NCBI GenBank assembly: GCA_021234155.1
Contig: JAJEKV010000028.1
Coordinates: 5,587,637-5,651,636, forward strand
From: Isoetes taiwanensis
Taxonomy: Eukaryota; Streptophyta; Lycopodiopsida; Isoetales; Isoetaceae
Reading direction: 5' to 3'
DNA: 64,000 bases
The notes below the pieces were generated by a model. It did no database searches. It was not told where the DNA came from and worked only from the letters and a program-made list of their open reading frames with translations. The position numbers and the translations under genes are program-made. Positions 10,218 through 22,916 of the stretch are shown piece after piece; the stretch's first letter is position 1; the number at the start of each line of letters is the position of its first letter.

Positions 10218-12166
10218 ATAGAATAGAATAGAATAGAATATGATTTTATCGTCCACGGAGACCAACTGGCCTATGGGACCCAAGTACAAAGAGAGAGCAG
10301 TAGGCGTATTACTACCAGGATTAAAAAACCCCCGCCCCGAAGGGTTTTTGGGGGAAAAACCTTACTAGCAATAAGGATGCTGACATACTGCACAGTTATA
10401 TACATAATCACAAGTACAGCTGAGGTTAATGTCGGACAGGGGGGCATAACTGAGTCCGCGTATCCATTACCTCCCTGAGGTACGATCCCAACAAGCCTAC
10501 AGAGGCCGCTTTCGCGAGCTCATGCGGGGCCCGATGGGGCACAACTAACCGAGCATACCGAGCCCGGATATGCTCAAATGCGCTGCATGGGCCCTGGGAG
10601 GGCATGACTTTCATCCTCAATGGCACCCCGTTGACAAAGATCGACAGACTCTGTCCTCACGCTGCCCCGAATCCATCTCCCTTGTCTCAATGCGGAGGTG
10701 GTGTGCACTGTCGGCGAATGGAAGCAATCACCCCGCTTTTTCATGGGTAGATGGGTGCGGCGGGTAGTGGTGTGGGCCCCTCGTGAGCATGGGATTAACC
10801 TGTTGCCGATAATTTGCCACCTTGACATGTGACAGGGGCCTCTGCATCCCAAAGCTTGGCCATGAAGCAAGCATCCAAATCTTTGCTTCAAAGGCCGCAG
10901 CGTTCCTTCGTTGTATGCTTGGTCCACATCATTGTGCGCGACATTCCATCGCGAGAACCACCGGGCTTGCTTGTCTTTCAGTGAGGCTTTGAGTCGCCAA
11001 GGGCCCATCGCCACCGCCAAAGCAAGGTTGGGCAGCGGGGCTTCATCCATAGCCACCACCTTCCGGGAAGTAACTAATGTGACGTTCCAACGAGCCCCCT
11101 CTCAGAATGGAAGGAAGCCCACGTCTCCCGGAGCAAGATCCGATATGGGACCGTGGATTTCACTCCCGATGTGGGGCCAAGAAGGCCTTCTGCACTGCTC
11201 TAGATCGTTCCAAGTGGTGAGGGATATCACCGCCACCACACTTCTGCCCCATAGAGGAGGACCGGTTCAACCAAGGCCCTGAACAAGTGTGCTCGGTGAC
11301 CTCATGCATCTACTCGCCTTGTGGATTTGTTGTTTTGCATTGCATCTGGGCTTTTCAAACTGCCTGGTGACCCGTAACGATGGATGCATCCCGGTGTGTG
11401 GTAGTAGAAAACTCAATGCCCAAATACTTATAAGACTGAGCCACCTCCACTACACTTACCGCAAGTGAATGAGGGAAGGCGTGGGTGCCGGATGATGGGA
11501 CCAGCGGCACCCTCGCCTTGGCCAAGTTAACTCTCATGCGGTCAAATTGGCGAAAAGTGTCCAAAGCATCCGGTGGTGCATGTCCTCTGGGGTCATCATC
11601 AGCATATATGAGTTGCCGGATTATGTGGTGCATCAACTGAGCGCCTCCCCCCCCGTGCTCAGCTAGCCATTCTTCTAGCTGGTCAATGTACAAGCCAAAG
11701 AGCGTCGGGGATAGAGGGCAGCCCTGGCGCACCCCAATGCTACTAACAACGGGCTCCCCCGACAGTGTGAGACGACCGGAGCAAGCCTCGTATAGTCTGT
11801 ATATAGCATTCTGCAAGTCGACGGGGGTCCCCAGCTGTCTCAATCTGTCCCACAACTTATCCCGAGGCACTGTGTCAAAAGCCTTTGCAAAATCCACAAA
11901 GCAACAGTACAGGTTCTGGCGTTGATTCCGGCTATCCTCTATGAGTGTTCGCAGAGTGAAGATATGGTCAATAGTAGAATGCCGGGGGCAGAAGCCTGCC
12001 TGCGTGAGAGCCCGCACTTCTCCATCCTCTGCCCAAAGTGTCAGTCGCTGCTCAAGAATCCCGGCAAGCAACTTGGCAAAGACAGAACTGACCATAATGG
12101 TACGATAGTTGGCTGGGCTGTGGGGGTCCCCTGCTTTGTATATGGGCACAACTCTACTGGTCATTG
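10218..12166 (-). mobile_element. 5'-truncated LINE, copy 1
   Basis: This is a non-LTR retrotransposon on the minus strand. The frame from 12,164 to 11,355 (269 codons) holds the reverse transcriptase core: an N-terminal YKAGDPHSPANYRTI block, motif A FVDFAKAFDTVP, motif B GVRQGCPLSP and motif C YADD. The C-terminal region continues in shifted frames to about 10,430. The element lacks the endonuclease and everything 5' of the reverse transcriptase, which is typical 5' truncation. The 3' end is marked by a (GAATA)n microsatellite at 10,218-10,240 and by a conserved 3' untranslated block (CGTCC..GGGACCCAA..ACAAA) at 10,250-10,300. Copy 2 at 53,905-56,390 shares the truncation point, so the LINE inserted before block Y was duplicated. 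Several frameshifts indicate it is dead. Confidence 0.9.
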
Positions 12167-12169
12167 TAT

Positions 12170-13080
12170 GCCATGTTTATTTGCCATGTTATCTTCCGTA
12201 TTTTGCACATGATAATCAAAGTTTTATTGGAGGAAACATGTGCTTAAAATCAAAAGAATGAGAATGAGAATGTGCTTAAAATCAAAAGAAAAAACTATAA
12301 TTACAACATCTCTGCAAATTCAAGGTTGTATTGTTCATTCCCATGTGATGAAAAAGCAGAATGAAGCTTTTTAAGGCATCCTCAATGGTGTCATTGTAAT
12401 AAGTGCAAATCCAAAGTTGTATTATGTATTCCCGCATGTTATGAGAAAGCAAACTGCAACTCTTTATGGCATCCTTCCATGGCATCATTGTAATAGGTGG
12501 AAATAACGGCCCGATAATAAGCAAATATAATAGCTCCAAACTGTTGCTTAGTAAGCAACATCCCCAGATCCGGAGCTTTTATTTGTCTTCATTTGGTCTA
12601 TTGTCACTAACCATAGAAGCCTGCTTAGAGTAACCTACATGTGTTCATTTATCATGACCAAGCCATTAAACTATGCCTTTGATATGGGATAGCATTTAGA
12701 AGTTAAAAGTGGTCAAGTGTAATAGAAAGTGGTGTTTGATGCTCAATATGAAAATTAGCTCCATGAAATATACAATATGCATGAAGGGCATGAAGCATTG
12801 GATGTGTTCCTTAAGAAATAAATTATAGATGCAAGTTTGAGGGGAGGCTATGATGAGTCTATCGTAGAAAATACTTGGGCAACACTTATCTGTGAGATGA
12901 TGGTTGGTAAGAATGAAGTGCCCATTTTTCTCGATATTGGAAAATAAAGAATAGATTACCAACAAATATAAAAGAAACGTTGACATAATATAACAAAAAC
13001 ATGGACTTACAATTGGTTGTGTTAGATATTGCCTTCTCAACTTTGTTGATACATACAACATTTACAAGCGCAAGTCAATT
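12170..13080. other. Block Y sequence between LINE and PPR gene
   Basis: This is collinear with 56,400-57,320. It includes a local repeat in which a stretch resembling AATCAAAAGAATGAGAATG is partly doubled (12,245-12,290). There are also two related segments, 12,325-12,400 and 12,405-12,490, each with a CATGTGATGAAAAAGCA or CATGTTATGAGAAAGCA core, so an old tandem duplication is likely. No gene is recognised. Confidence 0.5.
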
Positions 13081-13082
13081 AA

Positions 13083-13918
13083 GAACCTACCAGGTCGAGA
13101 CATTGTGACATGGAATGCACTTATTACAGGTCATGTTGAAAATGGTTCTGATCTTGATGCAACCGAGATGTGTAGATCAGATGAAGTTGGAAGGCATATC
13201 TCCTGATTTTGTGACATTTGTTTCTAGCTTGAAAGCTTGTGGAAGCATAGGAGCATTAGACAAGGGCCGACGAATACACAAGGAGGCTTCAGAAGGCAGT
13301 TTTGATAGTTATCCACTTATCAGTAACACTTTAATTGACATGTACGCCAAATGTGGTTCACTTTTGGAGGCACACAATGTCTTTGACAATATGGGAGTGC
13401 AAGATGTTGTATCATGGAATACAATGATAAGAGGATATGGTGTGACCCATGATGCTGACATGGCATTTAACTGTTTTGAATGCATGCATAGAAAGGGAAT
13501 AAAACCAAATGCTATTATTTTCATGTGTGTTTTTACAGCATGTGGACGTTCCAGCCTAGTCATTAAGGGCAGAGACATTTCTGAGGCAATGAGAGAGGAG
13601 TATGGAATTGTTGCAAATGCAGACCATTATAGTTGCATGGCCGATCTCCTAGCAAGATCAAGACACGTGTATGAAGCTGAGATAGTGCTTCAGAGTTTGC
13701 AATATTTCTCTATAGAGCCATGGAGGGCATTGCTCTGTGCTTGCAAGTCTTATGGAAAAACAGAATTAGGATTGAAATGCTTCCAGCAGCTGATCCAGAT
13801 GAATCCATATAATGCTTCTTCTTACACTCTTATGGCAAATATTTATGCAAGTGCTGACAAGTGGGATACTGCACACAAGATAGAGGAGCTTAGGAAAACA
13901 CGTGTGGGGCAATGAAAA
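13083..13918 (+). pseudogene. C-terminal part of a PLS-class PPR gene, copy 1
   Basis: The plus-strand frame of 266 codons (13,115-13,915) begins in tandem PPR motifs: a VTFVSSLKACGSIGALDKGRRIH L-type motif, then SNTLIDMYAKCGSLLEAHNVFDNM, VSWNTMIRGYG, and MADLLARS..EAEIVLQS. It ends in an E-type tail (WRALLCACKSYGKTELG.., YTLMANIYASADKWD) and stops at KTRVGQ, so there is no DYW domain. Such proteins normally bind organellar RNA for C-to-U editing or processing. The true N-terminus is missing: a decayed IVTWNALITGHVENG motif just upstream (13,095-13,150) is in another frame. Without a start or targeting peptide it is most likely a pseudogene. Copy 2 at 57,320 is broken at different places. Confidence 0.8.
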
Positions 13919-14890
13919 AATATAAAAGAGCTTCAAGAGAGAAATTGCGCTCATCCTGATGAGATAAAGCAGGCAACTTTATATATACATGCAGGGAAAT
14001 TTTTACTGCATTAGGAACCCTGCACATGCCTCAGGGACAAACCCTGCATGTGCAATGGCTGTCACCATGCGAATAAGATTATATCTAAGATTGAGAATTT
14101 GGCTCCCTCTCTCTGAAAATGGTCTATGTTTCTGTACAAGAAGCATTTAGTTGTCGAGCTCCCCATCGTATTACATTGAAAGAGAAGGTTTGCTTGCAAA
14201 ATGAAAGAAATGAAACTGCTATATGACAGAACGTAGTCAATGCATGGCAAAAATGCCAGTGTATGCTAAGGTTAATAGATGTTTAAAAAGTTTCAGAAGG
14301 CCAATGGCTGAGCTAGACTTTCTTAATTGTGCAAAGTTTTTCTCTTCATTTGACGAAAACAAGAAAGTAAAAATCTAATAATGTTGGAAAAGCTCCAAGC
14401 GTAGTATTACATTTATAGAATTGATATCATTAGAGATATATGTTACTTTGATCATGCCATTTGTTGATTGCATTTGTCTAGTAGTTGTCTTCATTGTAGA
14501 AATTCAGGGTCTTCTACAAATTCAAAAGGCAGAAGGGAGCCATATATGGAATTAGACCATTGTAAAGCGCAAGACCATTAGCAATAGCTCCCGTTGAACA
14601 CAAAAAAAAAACAAACAAACAAACGCAACCGCCCAGACTAAAAAAGGTCGGACACACAAAATGAGAAACAAGAAAACACACTCTGCCGGAGGGCAACCCG
14701 TCATGCGTAGCACCTTGTTTTCTCTTGACCTTTGATTGTGTGCATATTTTCCATTGTGTTGACTTGCATTGCCAATTTGACAATCAGCTACAATGGGTTG
14801 CGCAAAAATGTCTCTGATTAGGTTGTCTCTAGATCCTTTATCCCTATTAGATTTAGACCTCGACTACACTGACTTATGAATCAACGACAT
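13919..14890. other. Sequence 3' of the PPR remnant
   Basis: Up to about 14,590 it is collinear with 58,152-58,868. The similarity ends exactly at an A-rich run followed by AAACAAACAAAC (14,600-14,625), which marks the right border of block Y. From 14,700 it resembles 7,540-7,690. No gene is seen. Confidence 0.5.
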
Positions 14891-15340
14891 ATGTATGCAA
14901 TAGGCACTTCTTGTATGCAATGGTTTCTGCATGCTAGAAAGAAGGGGATACTAAAGGGGCTCTCCAATTGTTTTATGATATGCAAATAGATGGTTTTACC
15001 ACAGATGCTTCTACTAATCTAGGGGTGTTGCGAAGTGATAAGCTAATTCACTGCTTTATTGTAAAATATGGGGTTGATTCTCAGGTTATTATTGGAAACT
15101 ATCTCATCAATATGTATGGTAGATATGGAAATATGGAAGCCTTGCATGTGTTATTTCAAAGATTAGATAAATCTGGTATCAGCTCATGGAATCCAGTAAT
15201 TGGAGCAATTTGCAGAATGTCAGTAAACAAAAATCCATGAAACTTTTATTTAGAATGAAGGATGATGGGACTAGGCCAAATGTCATCATTTCTATATCAA
15301 CAATCTCATCTTGTAGCCACCTACAGACTCAATTATTATT
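14890..15340 (+). pseudogene. PPR gene fragment, uninterrupted copy
   Basis: The plus strand keeps a 90-codon frame (14,968-15,240) plus a frame-shifted continuation to about 15,330. It reads LFYDMQIDGFTTDASTNLGV, INMYGRYGNMEALHVLFQRL, a SSWN.VIGAI motif and MKDDGTRPNVI, which are PLS-class PPR motifs. It lacks the 1.3-kb insertion seen at 7,863 and 51,541, and so defines the original junction. It is too short to encode a functional protein. Confidence 0.7.
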
Positions 15341-16515
15341 GCTTCTCATTTTTTTTCTTTCCATAAGCACCACCACATGACCCCAACGGGGAGCATTACA
15401 TTCGATGATTGACCTTATTGGCTTAGTAGGATGGCTTGACCCTTTGAGGATTTTGCTTTTCGTAGCTTTTCATTCTTTGAGGTAATCGTAGGAACAATAT
15501 TCCACATTTTAGAAATTCAAATGTTATGCAAGGCATCTTTGAGAGGTATGTGGTCTGTTCTTTGTCACTTTCAGTGTTAACGTTTTGGGCGTCAATCAAA
15601 TTATTTCAAACTAAATTTTGGAGCAATAGTAAATAAAAATCTTTATTTGAGAAGAATATACATCTGAAATGGAAAATGCATTTCTTAACATGATTTGTAA
15701 AGTTTCTGCTAGAAATGACAAGTTTTATCTAATGTGTACAGTATTCAGGGCAATAATACAGGAATTGGATGTGACATCTTAGAACTTCTAGATGCAAATT
15801 AATACGGATATAGAATAATGGTCATGATAGATTAGCATAATCCCGTAGATCGCCTTTCTACGGTTCAATCCACGAGGGGAACTTTGTCCCGAATTGGGAT
15901 TTTATAGAAAGTTGATGATAGGAAATGGGATTTTTATAGAGAATGGTAAGATTATATGTTTATTTGCAACAAATATTATTGTCTACAAATGTTGATATTA
16001 TTCTCAATAACAAATATTTTTCGTATTGTTCAGTCATGGATTGCTATCATTGGTTGTGGTTATTATATCTAATATTCCATTACTTCAATGGAGAGGTACG
16101 TATAGGGTGTGCACGCAATCATTTGACAAATCACATGACATATTTCAAACATATTAAGGGAAGATCGTAAGTCCTTCCTTCCTGCATAATTTATTGGGGT
16201 CATATAAAAAAACTACATTTCACTTTGTTTCACCTCCATACGAGGAGAAGCAAAAGTCATAATATGGAGCATCCCCGCATGCTTTCAAGTGTTGGTGTTT
16301 AGTCCTTTGGATTAGCAAATAGGAGGTCTCGTGGATGATAAAAACCCTTCTATTCTATTCTTAATTGGTCCATTATTGGTGCACCCAAGATTATTTGTGC
16401 ACCCAGGCATTTTTGAGAGGTATGTGGTCTGTTTTTTGTCACTCTGTGCTAACATTTTTGATGTCTCAATCATATTATTCAAAACTAAATTTTGGGAGTA
16501 ATAGTAAATAAAAAT
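15340..16515. other. Repeat-derived sequence, no gene recognised
   Basis: Up to about 16,100 this is a diverged copy of 9,490-10,200. A second short copy of the AGAGGTATGTGGTCTGTT stretch appears at 16,412-16,500, next to the microsatellite. Nothing codes for a recognisable product. Confidence 0.5.
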
Positions 16516-16519
16516 CTTT

Positions 16520-16572
16520 ATTTGAGATAGATAGATAGATAGGTAGGTAGGTAGGTAGGTAGGTAGACAGAA
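16520..16572. repeat. (GATA)n/(GGTA)n microsatellite tail
   Basis: GATAGATAGATAGATA passes into GGTAGGTAGG. It abuts the 3' end of the ORF1-only LINE on its right, and on the minus strand is read as the element's tetranucleotide tail. Confidence 0.85.
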
Positions 16573-17815
16573 ATTTTAACGTCCGCGAAAACCCCATCGG
16601 ATTACGGGACCCAATACAAAAGAGGGCCATAAGTCCGAACCAAAACAGGGACAAAGTCCCATCGAAAAACAAAAAATCCCTAATAAGAACAAAACAATAT
16701 AAAATCGAAGCGGCCGAAAGCGACTAGGCGTAACACAACCGGGGTTTAGAGGCCACCGATAAAGAATAAGTGCTCTACCTCTCGATAAAGCGCCCATTTT
16801 CTTTGGGAGCCTCTCCAACCTTGCATAACCCATCCCGTTGCGAGTTAATTGGGCGGGAGAGGTCCTCTGTCTTAGAAAAGGAAGTGCCCCTGAGATGACT
16901 CCTATGCTCACATGCGGCCGATCCTGGGATGCCGAGAACTGTACCAGAAGATGGCATGGCCGGTTGGGCCGATTAGCACCCACTTGTCGCGCTGTAAAAG
17001 TTCCTGGACTGCGGATATGCATAGCATCCGTGAAAAAATGTGCAGCGGCCTCGTTGTCCGAGCAGGAGGCTGTTTTCAGGATGCCTACTAGACGTAGATT
17101 CAAGTAGCGACCCTGCTCAGGTTGGCCCATACCTGGGTCCTGTGTGCTATCGGACGCTCTCGCTTGTTTCTATGTATGTGCCTGAGCTGCATCTTGCATC
17201 TGGACATTCGAATTCTCGGATGGCGGTGCCTCTTGCCAATGTCCAGCACGGATCGGCATCTAGACGCATTGCAGCGCAGAACTATAGGTGGCTGCGTCGC
17301 CGTCTGCCACCTTCGGCCCGTACCATGGCATCTGATCGTAATGTGTGTGCAGACCGTCTTGGCGGCAAATCATGGCTAGTATGATATATGTATTCTTTCA
17401 TCAAGAGGTCCAATATTTCTAGAACCTGCACCCAACTGTTCATAGGGAGTTGCAGGTGAATTGGGAATCAGAATCTTGCTACCAAGTAAACCGCATCCGG
17501 AGTGAATTGTAAGCAAGGGGGACTGTGGTGTGGCCAAGTTTGAGGATACCGGAGATGTATCTCCTGGAACTGTGGCTTCCACGGGGCCGAGGCCACCATG
17601 GGGACTGTGCTCGGATGCAGGGGGAGGGGTCTAACATGGTGTGGCCTTGGGACTGTGCTCGGGAGTCGAGGGAGGGGGCGGGCATGGTGGAACCTTCCCT
17701 GCCTTCCTCGCCATATCTTTAGCTTGCCGCGTCATGGCTAAGGGTAGGCAGAAAGAACAGACAAAACAAGAAGCTAAAGGGGGAAGAATTGAAGCTGCTG
17801 GGGCCTGGCCTGCCA
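16573..17815 (-). mobile_element. LINE derivative with ORF1-like protein only, copy a
   Basis: On the minus strand a proline-rich N-terminus (KVPPCPPPPSTPEHSP, about 17,640-17,720) leads, through shifted frames, to a 184-codon frame (17,130-16,576). That frame contains RYLNLRLVGI.., EAAAHFFTDAMHIRSPGTF and PCHLLVQFSASQDRP, an arrangement like the RNA-binding ORF1 (gag-like) protein of plant LINEs. It then runs straight into the conserved 3' block (CGTCCGCG..GGGACCCAATACAAA, 16,580-16,625) and the microsatellite. No endonuclease or reverse transcriptase lies between, so it resembles a half-LINE that would depend on another element's reverse transcriptase. Copy b is at 26,625-27,890. Frameshifts are present. 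The ORF1 call is inferred from position and pattern. Confidence 0.6.
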
Positions 17816-18164
17816 CGAAAGTCCCCTTACAGAATTAGATGCCTTGATGCTAGTTGACCTAGGCGGGCTAACAAGTAACAGAAACTGTGGTGCTGAGCAA
17901 AATCATGTTGAAGCAAGGGCTGGCAAATCCAGGGCCAAACAGAATCTCAACACGGACGCCTTGATGCTGAATGACCTGAGCGGGCTAAACAAACAACAAA
18001 TAACAGAAGCGGTGCTGGGCAAGATCATGTTGAAGCAAGGATTAGGGAATCTGATGATGTGCTGAATCTAAACGTGTGGGCAGGAGGCTAATAGACCTAC
18101 AAAGAAAAGCTTGCTAATAGACCAGGCAAAAGCTTGCTACTGATCGGTGGTGCAAGATCATTGG
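17816..18164. other. 5' flank of the half-LINE
   Basis: This is shared with 27,891-28,239. It holds three loosely repeated GCCTTGATGCT..TTGACCTAGGCGGGCTAA units (17,840, 17,960 and a weaker one near 18,080), suggesting a short tandem repeat at the element's 5' side. It may be the element's own leader. Confidence 0.4.
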
Positions 18165-21100
18165 CCTCAGGTAAAGAAAAACAAAATGTGTAGCATTAGG
18201 TTAAATACAAGCAATAGCAGGTCCATTCACAGTCAAAGAAACTCATTTGAGCCCGAATTTGAGGGTGGTCAATGAATGTGCAGTAACTCGGCCATTACCA
18301 AGTCTAAAGTGTTTTTTGCTACAGTATTTGCAGTGGTGATCATAAATTCTTATTTTTATATAGAGTATTTGTTTAAACAAATGTCTATTGTTTAAGTGTT
18401 GATACCATAATTTACATCATGAAAAGTGAAGTTTGATGACTACATTGAGCATTTTTGGAATGGGATGTTTGTTGTCTATGGGATGTTAATGTGATGTTTT
18501 CGTTTTTATTGTGGGTCATTGATTTGCAAAATATTCCCCGGATTGTGCGGATCCACGACCACAATTTTTTGAACAGTAAATCGAAAATGCAAGTTCCAAT
18601 GGTACAAATGAAAATTAAGAGACTCAATGGTCTATCACATTTAGAAGATAATTCCCTCATAGTACTTACATCACAATGGTTAGAAACATCAGTAACAAAG
18701 CAACCACACAGGCAAAAGCCCTCCTCTAGATAAGTCGGTAGGAAGGAATCGAATCTCCAGGCCGCAAATGGCCTCAAATTAAAAAAACACGAGCTCTTCC
18801 TTTGCATGTTGCTTTCTTTTATATAAAAAGCTTTCATCTTGTAAAACCAACGAAGGAAGGGGAGCCCTCTGCTCCAACAGAGCTTTCGCTACAAGAAATT
18901 CCTTCCAATTGCAAACTCCTTTCTTTCATTTGAATCCAAAAACCCTATGAATCAATGAGCTCATGCATGTTGCCTGCAACCTACAATCACAAAAGACCAT
19001 TCTTCTCATTCCACTTCCATGAAGCAATTGAACCTCCAGGCACATCTATATCACAAGCAAGAAAGCACAAGGAATTTAGAAACAAAAAATTACTCTAGAA
19101 CGTGCCAAATTTTTGGGTCGACAACAATAAATTTGACTATTTTGTATCCTCAAATTCGTCATATCTGATATTCTATACCTAGATTATTAGCTGGACCCTA
19201 CCAAGCGGAAGCTTTGAACTAAGCGAGAACCGAGGGGACGCGATGGGAAGCCCTGAACAAACCATGAACAGAGCATGAACAGAGCCATGAACAGAGCATG
19301 AAGCTCTGTCATACGCTCCAGCAAACCATGCCATCAGGTCCCGTTGCAACAGGAGATCAAGCTGACGGTCTCGACATGCAAATTATTAGCGACATCGTGT
19401 CTGCCAAACATAGCTTTCGAAAAATTGTTTCATCTCTTTCCTCTTTGGTACCATCGAGAAAAAACCACAAATAAACCCATAGAATAGAAACATGCCTTGA
19501 AACCAAACAAGCAACTCAAACATACACAAAAATACTATTTTGAATACAATACAATACAATACCGGAATCAAGTAAAGAAAACAAAATGTGTCGCATTAGG
19601 TTAAATACAAGTAATAGCAGGTCCATTCACAGTCAAACAAAGTCATCTGGACCCGAACTTGAGGTTGGTCAATGAATGTGCAGTAACTCGGCCATTACCA
19701 AGTCTAAAGTGTGGTGATAATAAATTCTTATTTTTATATAAAGTATTTGTTTAAACAAATTGTCTATTGTTTAAGTGTTGATACCATAATTTACATCATG
19801 AAAAGTGAAGTTTGATGACTACATTGAGCATTTTTGGGATGGGATGTTTGCTCTCTGTGGGATGTTAATGTGATGTTTTCAGTTTTTATTGTGGGCCACT
19901 GATTTGCAAAATATTCCTTGGATTGTGCTAGATCCACGACTACTGCAAACTCCTTCCTTTCACCTGAATCCAAAAACTCTCTGAATCAATGAGCTCATGC
20001 ATGTTGCCTGCAACCTACAATCACATAAGACCATTCTTCTCATTCCACTTCCATGAAGCAATTGAACCTCCAGGCACATCTGTATCACAAGCAAGAAAGC
20101 ACAAGGAATCTAGAAACAAAAAATTACCCTAGAACGTCTGCCAAATTTTTGGGTCGACAACAATAAATTCGACTATTTTGTATCCTCAAATTTGTCATAT
20201 CCGATATTCTATTCCTAGATTATTAGCTTCAGACCCTACCAAGCTGGAAGCCTGAACTAAGCCAGAACCCCGGAAGCCTGAACAAACCATGAACAGAGCA
20301 TGAACAGAGCGGGAGCGAGCATGAAGCTCATCACGGCTCCAAAGCAAACCAGTGCCATCGGGCCCGCTGCAATGAGGAGATCAAGGACGGCCTTCGACAT
20401 GCAAAATTAGTAGGGACATCGTGTCTGCCAAACGTAGCTTTCGAAAAATTGTTTCATCTCTTTCCTCTTTGGTACCATCGAGAAAAACCACAAATAAACC
20501 CATAGAATAGAAATATGCCTTGAAACCAAACAAGCAACTCAAACATACACAAAAATACTATTTTGAATACAATACAATACAATATAATACCGGAATCAGG
20601 TAAAGAAAACAAAATGTGTAGCATTAGGTTAAATACAAGCAATAGCAGGTCCATTCACAGTCAAAGAAACTCATTTGAGCCCGAACTTGAGGTTGGTTAA
20701 TGAATGTGCAGTAACTTGGCCATTACCAAGTCTAAAAGTGTTTTTGCTACAGTATTTGCAGTGGTGGTAATAAATTCTTATTTTCATATAAAGTATTTGT
20801 TTAAACAAAATCTAGTAGTCTATTGTTTAAGTGTTGATACCATAATTTACAAAAGTGAAGTTTGATGACTAAATTAAACATTTTTGGGGATGTTTGCTCT
20901 CTGTGGGATGTTAATGTGATGTTTTCAGTTTTTATTGTGGGCCATTGATTTGCAAAATACTCCCGGATTGTGCTAGATCCACAACTACAAATTTTTGAAA
21001 GCAATCGAAATGCAAGTTCCAATGGTACAAACCAAAATTAAGAGACTCAATGGTCTATCACATTTAGCGAGATAATTTCCTCATAGTATTTACATCACGG

Positions 21101-21980
21101 TGGTTAGAAATATCGGTAATAAAGCAAACCACACTGAGGGCAAAAGCCCTCCTCGAAATAAGTCGGGTAGGAGGAATCGAACCTCCAGCCGCAAACAGCC
21201 TCACAGGCATTTAACATAACAATACAAGTAAAAAACACAGAGCTCTTCCTTTGCATGTTGCTCTTTCTTTATGTAAAAAAGCTTTGATCTTGTAAAACCA
21301 ACAGAGCCCTCTGCTTCAACAGAGCTTTCGCTACAAGAAATTCCTTCCAATTGCAAACTCCTTCCTTTCACCTGAATCCAAAAACCCTCTAAATCAATGA
21401 GCTCATGCATGTTATCTGCAACCTACAATCACAGAAGACCATTCTTCTTATTCCACTTCCATGAAGCAATTGAACCTCCAGGCACATCTGTATCATAAGC
21501 AAGAAAACACAAGGAATCTAGAAACAAAAGATTACCCCAAAACGTCTGCCAAAGTTTTGGGTCGACAACAATAAATTTGACTATTTTGTATCCTCAAATT
21601 CGTCATATCCGATATTCTATTCCTAGACTAGTAGCTTCAGATCTATCAAGCCGGAAGCCTGAACTAAGCCTGAACAAACCATGAACAGAGCCGGGAACAG
21701 AGCATGAAGCTCGTCATAATGCTTCCAAACAAACCAGCCATCGGCCCCTCACAAGAAGGAGATCAAGGCGGCAAAGTCTCGACATGCAAAATTAGTAACG
21801 ACATCGTGTCTGCCAAACATAGCTTTCCAAAAATTGTTTCATCTGTTTCCTCTTTGGTACCATCGAGGAAAAACCACAAATAAATCCATAGAATAGAAAT
21901 ATGCCTTGAAACCAAACAAGCAACTCAACATACACAAAAATACTATTTTGAATACAATACAACACCGGAATCACAGTCCC
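18165..21980. repeat. Tandem array of about 1.4-kb units (A, B, C)
   Basis: Three head-to-tail units begin with GGTAAAGAAAACAAAATGTG at about 18,170, 19,571 and 20,596, and each ends in a (AATAC)n stretch followed by CGGAATCA. Unit lengths are about 1,400, 1,025 and 1,380 bp. Unit B lacks roughly 355 bp present in A and C (18,561-18,910 in A). A fourth, truncated unit is at 28,240-28,734. Frames on the minus strand are short and not conserved, so I do not call genes. Units A and C contain a GGTTCGATTCC-type tRNA T-arm look-alike on the minus strand near 18,745 and 21,180, without a complete tRNA around it. Confidence 0.85.
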
Positions 21981-22189
21981 AACCACTGCAAGAATACCTT
22001 CCGCAATACAAAACAAAGTGTGCAAACATGAAACATGAAGGAGCATATGGAACTACAGAAACTGCACTAAATAAGATCAAAATATGGGATGTTCGTATTT
22101 GTAGATGTTTGTTGCCATAATAATTTGTAGATGTGCAAACTAACAAATGTGCAAACAAGTTATGTGCAAACTTAGTTGAGCACTAACAA
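21981..22189. other. Junction between tandem array and R1 copy b
   Basis: Positions 22,023-22,125 repeat part of 8,512-8,601 and 52,193-52,280, which is a piece of the 1.3-kb insertion in the PPR fragments. It is followed by small repeats of the TGTGCAAAC type. No gene is seen. Confidence 0.5.
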
Positions 22190-22916
22190 ATGTGTTATAT
22201 TTGAATATTTGTCTCAAAGTGAGCTCTGTGTTTACCAAAGCAGCAACTAAGACCCTTGGCTAGGCCAAGGGAGCACGGGGAGAAACCTTGGCAAGTCAAG
22301 GCAAGTCTAGAATAAGAACTAAGTGTTCCCAATGCACACTGTTTTGCATTTCCTAGGAGATATTTATAAGCAGCGGCTTTCAAACTTAGCTGACCGGTGA
22401 ATCATGAAATTTGTAAGTCAATGTGATTCTGTAGAAGAATTATGCACCACATGTGATTCTGTAGAAGAATTTTGTTCCTTGCTGAACAAATAGACTTCTC
22501 GAAGCTAAGTTATATTTCAAGGGCTCAAAGATCTTCCTTCCTTTCTTTCTTTTCTTATATAGCTGCGCAAGTTCTGGTCCGCTGGTCTTTCTAAAATTGG
22601 ATGGCAAACATCAGACAGGAGAATGCAAGGATAAACCAAATTAGTCAGTTTATGTAAATCTTAAAATCACGAAAGACAGGAAATGAGAGCAGTGTCACGA
22701 TAGAGATGTAAAATTCCTTGGACAAATCTGATGGATATAACATGTAAAAAGGGTCCTTGGGATTTACATCGTCCTCCTCATGCTCATCTATATTCTTCAT
22801 GATCTGCAAAAACATAAAGCTACTAACTATAAACTACAGATTTGAACATGTCGGAGATGAGATAGGAGTGCTCCTGTATATAAGACTTTTTATCTGATCC
22901 AGATATTTGTAAACTT

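Noticed and set aside
16838-17384. Overlapping plus-strand frames (89-114 codons) repeated at 26,970-27,459
   Set aside because: They are antisense to the ORF1-like frame, and their conservation is explained by the duplication of the half-LINE.
18720-21200. Possible tRNA gene on the minus strand (GGTTCGATTCC with a CCTCC stem)
   Set aside because: Only a T-arm-like piece is visible; I could not find a matching acceptor stem, D-arm and anticodon arm at either site.
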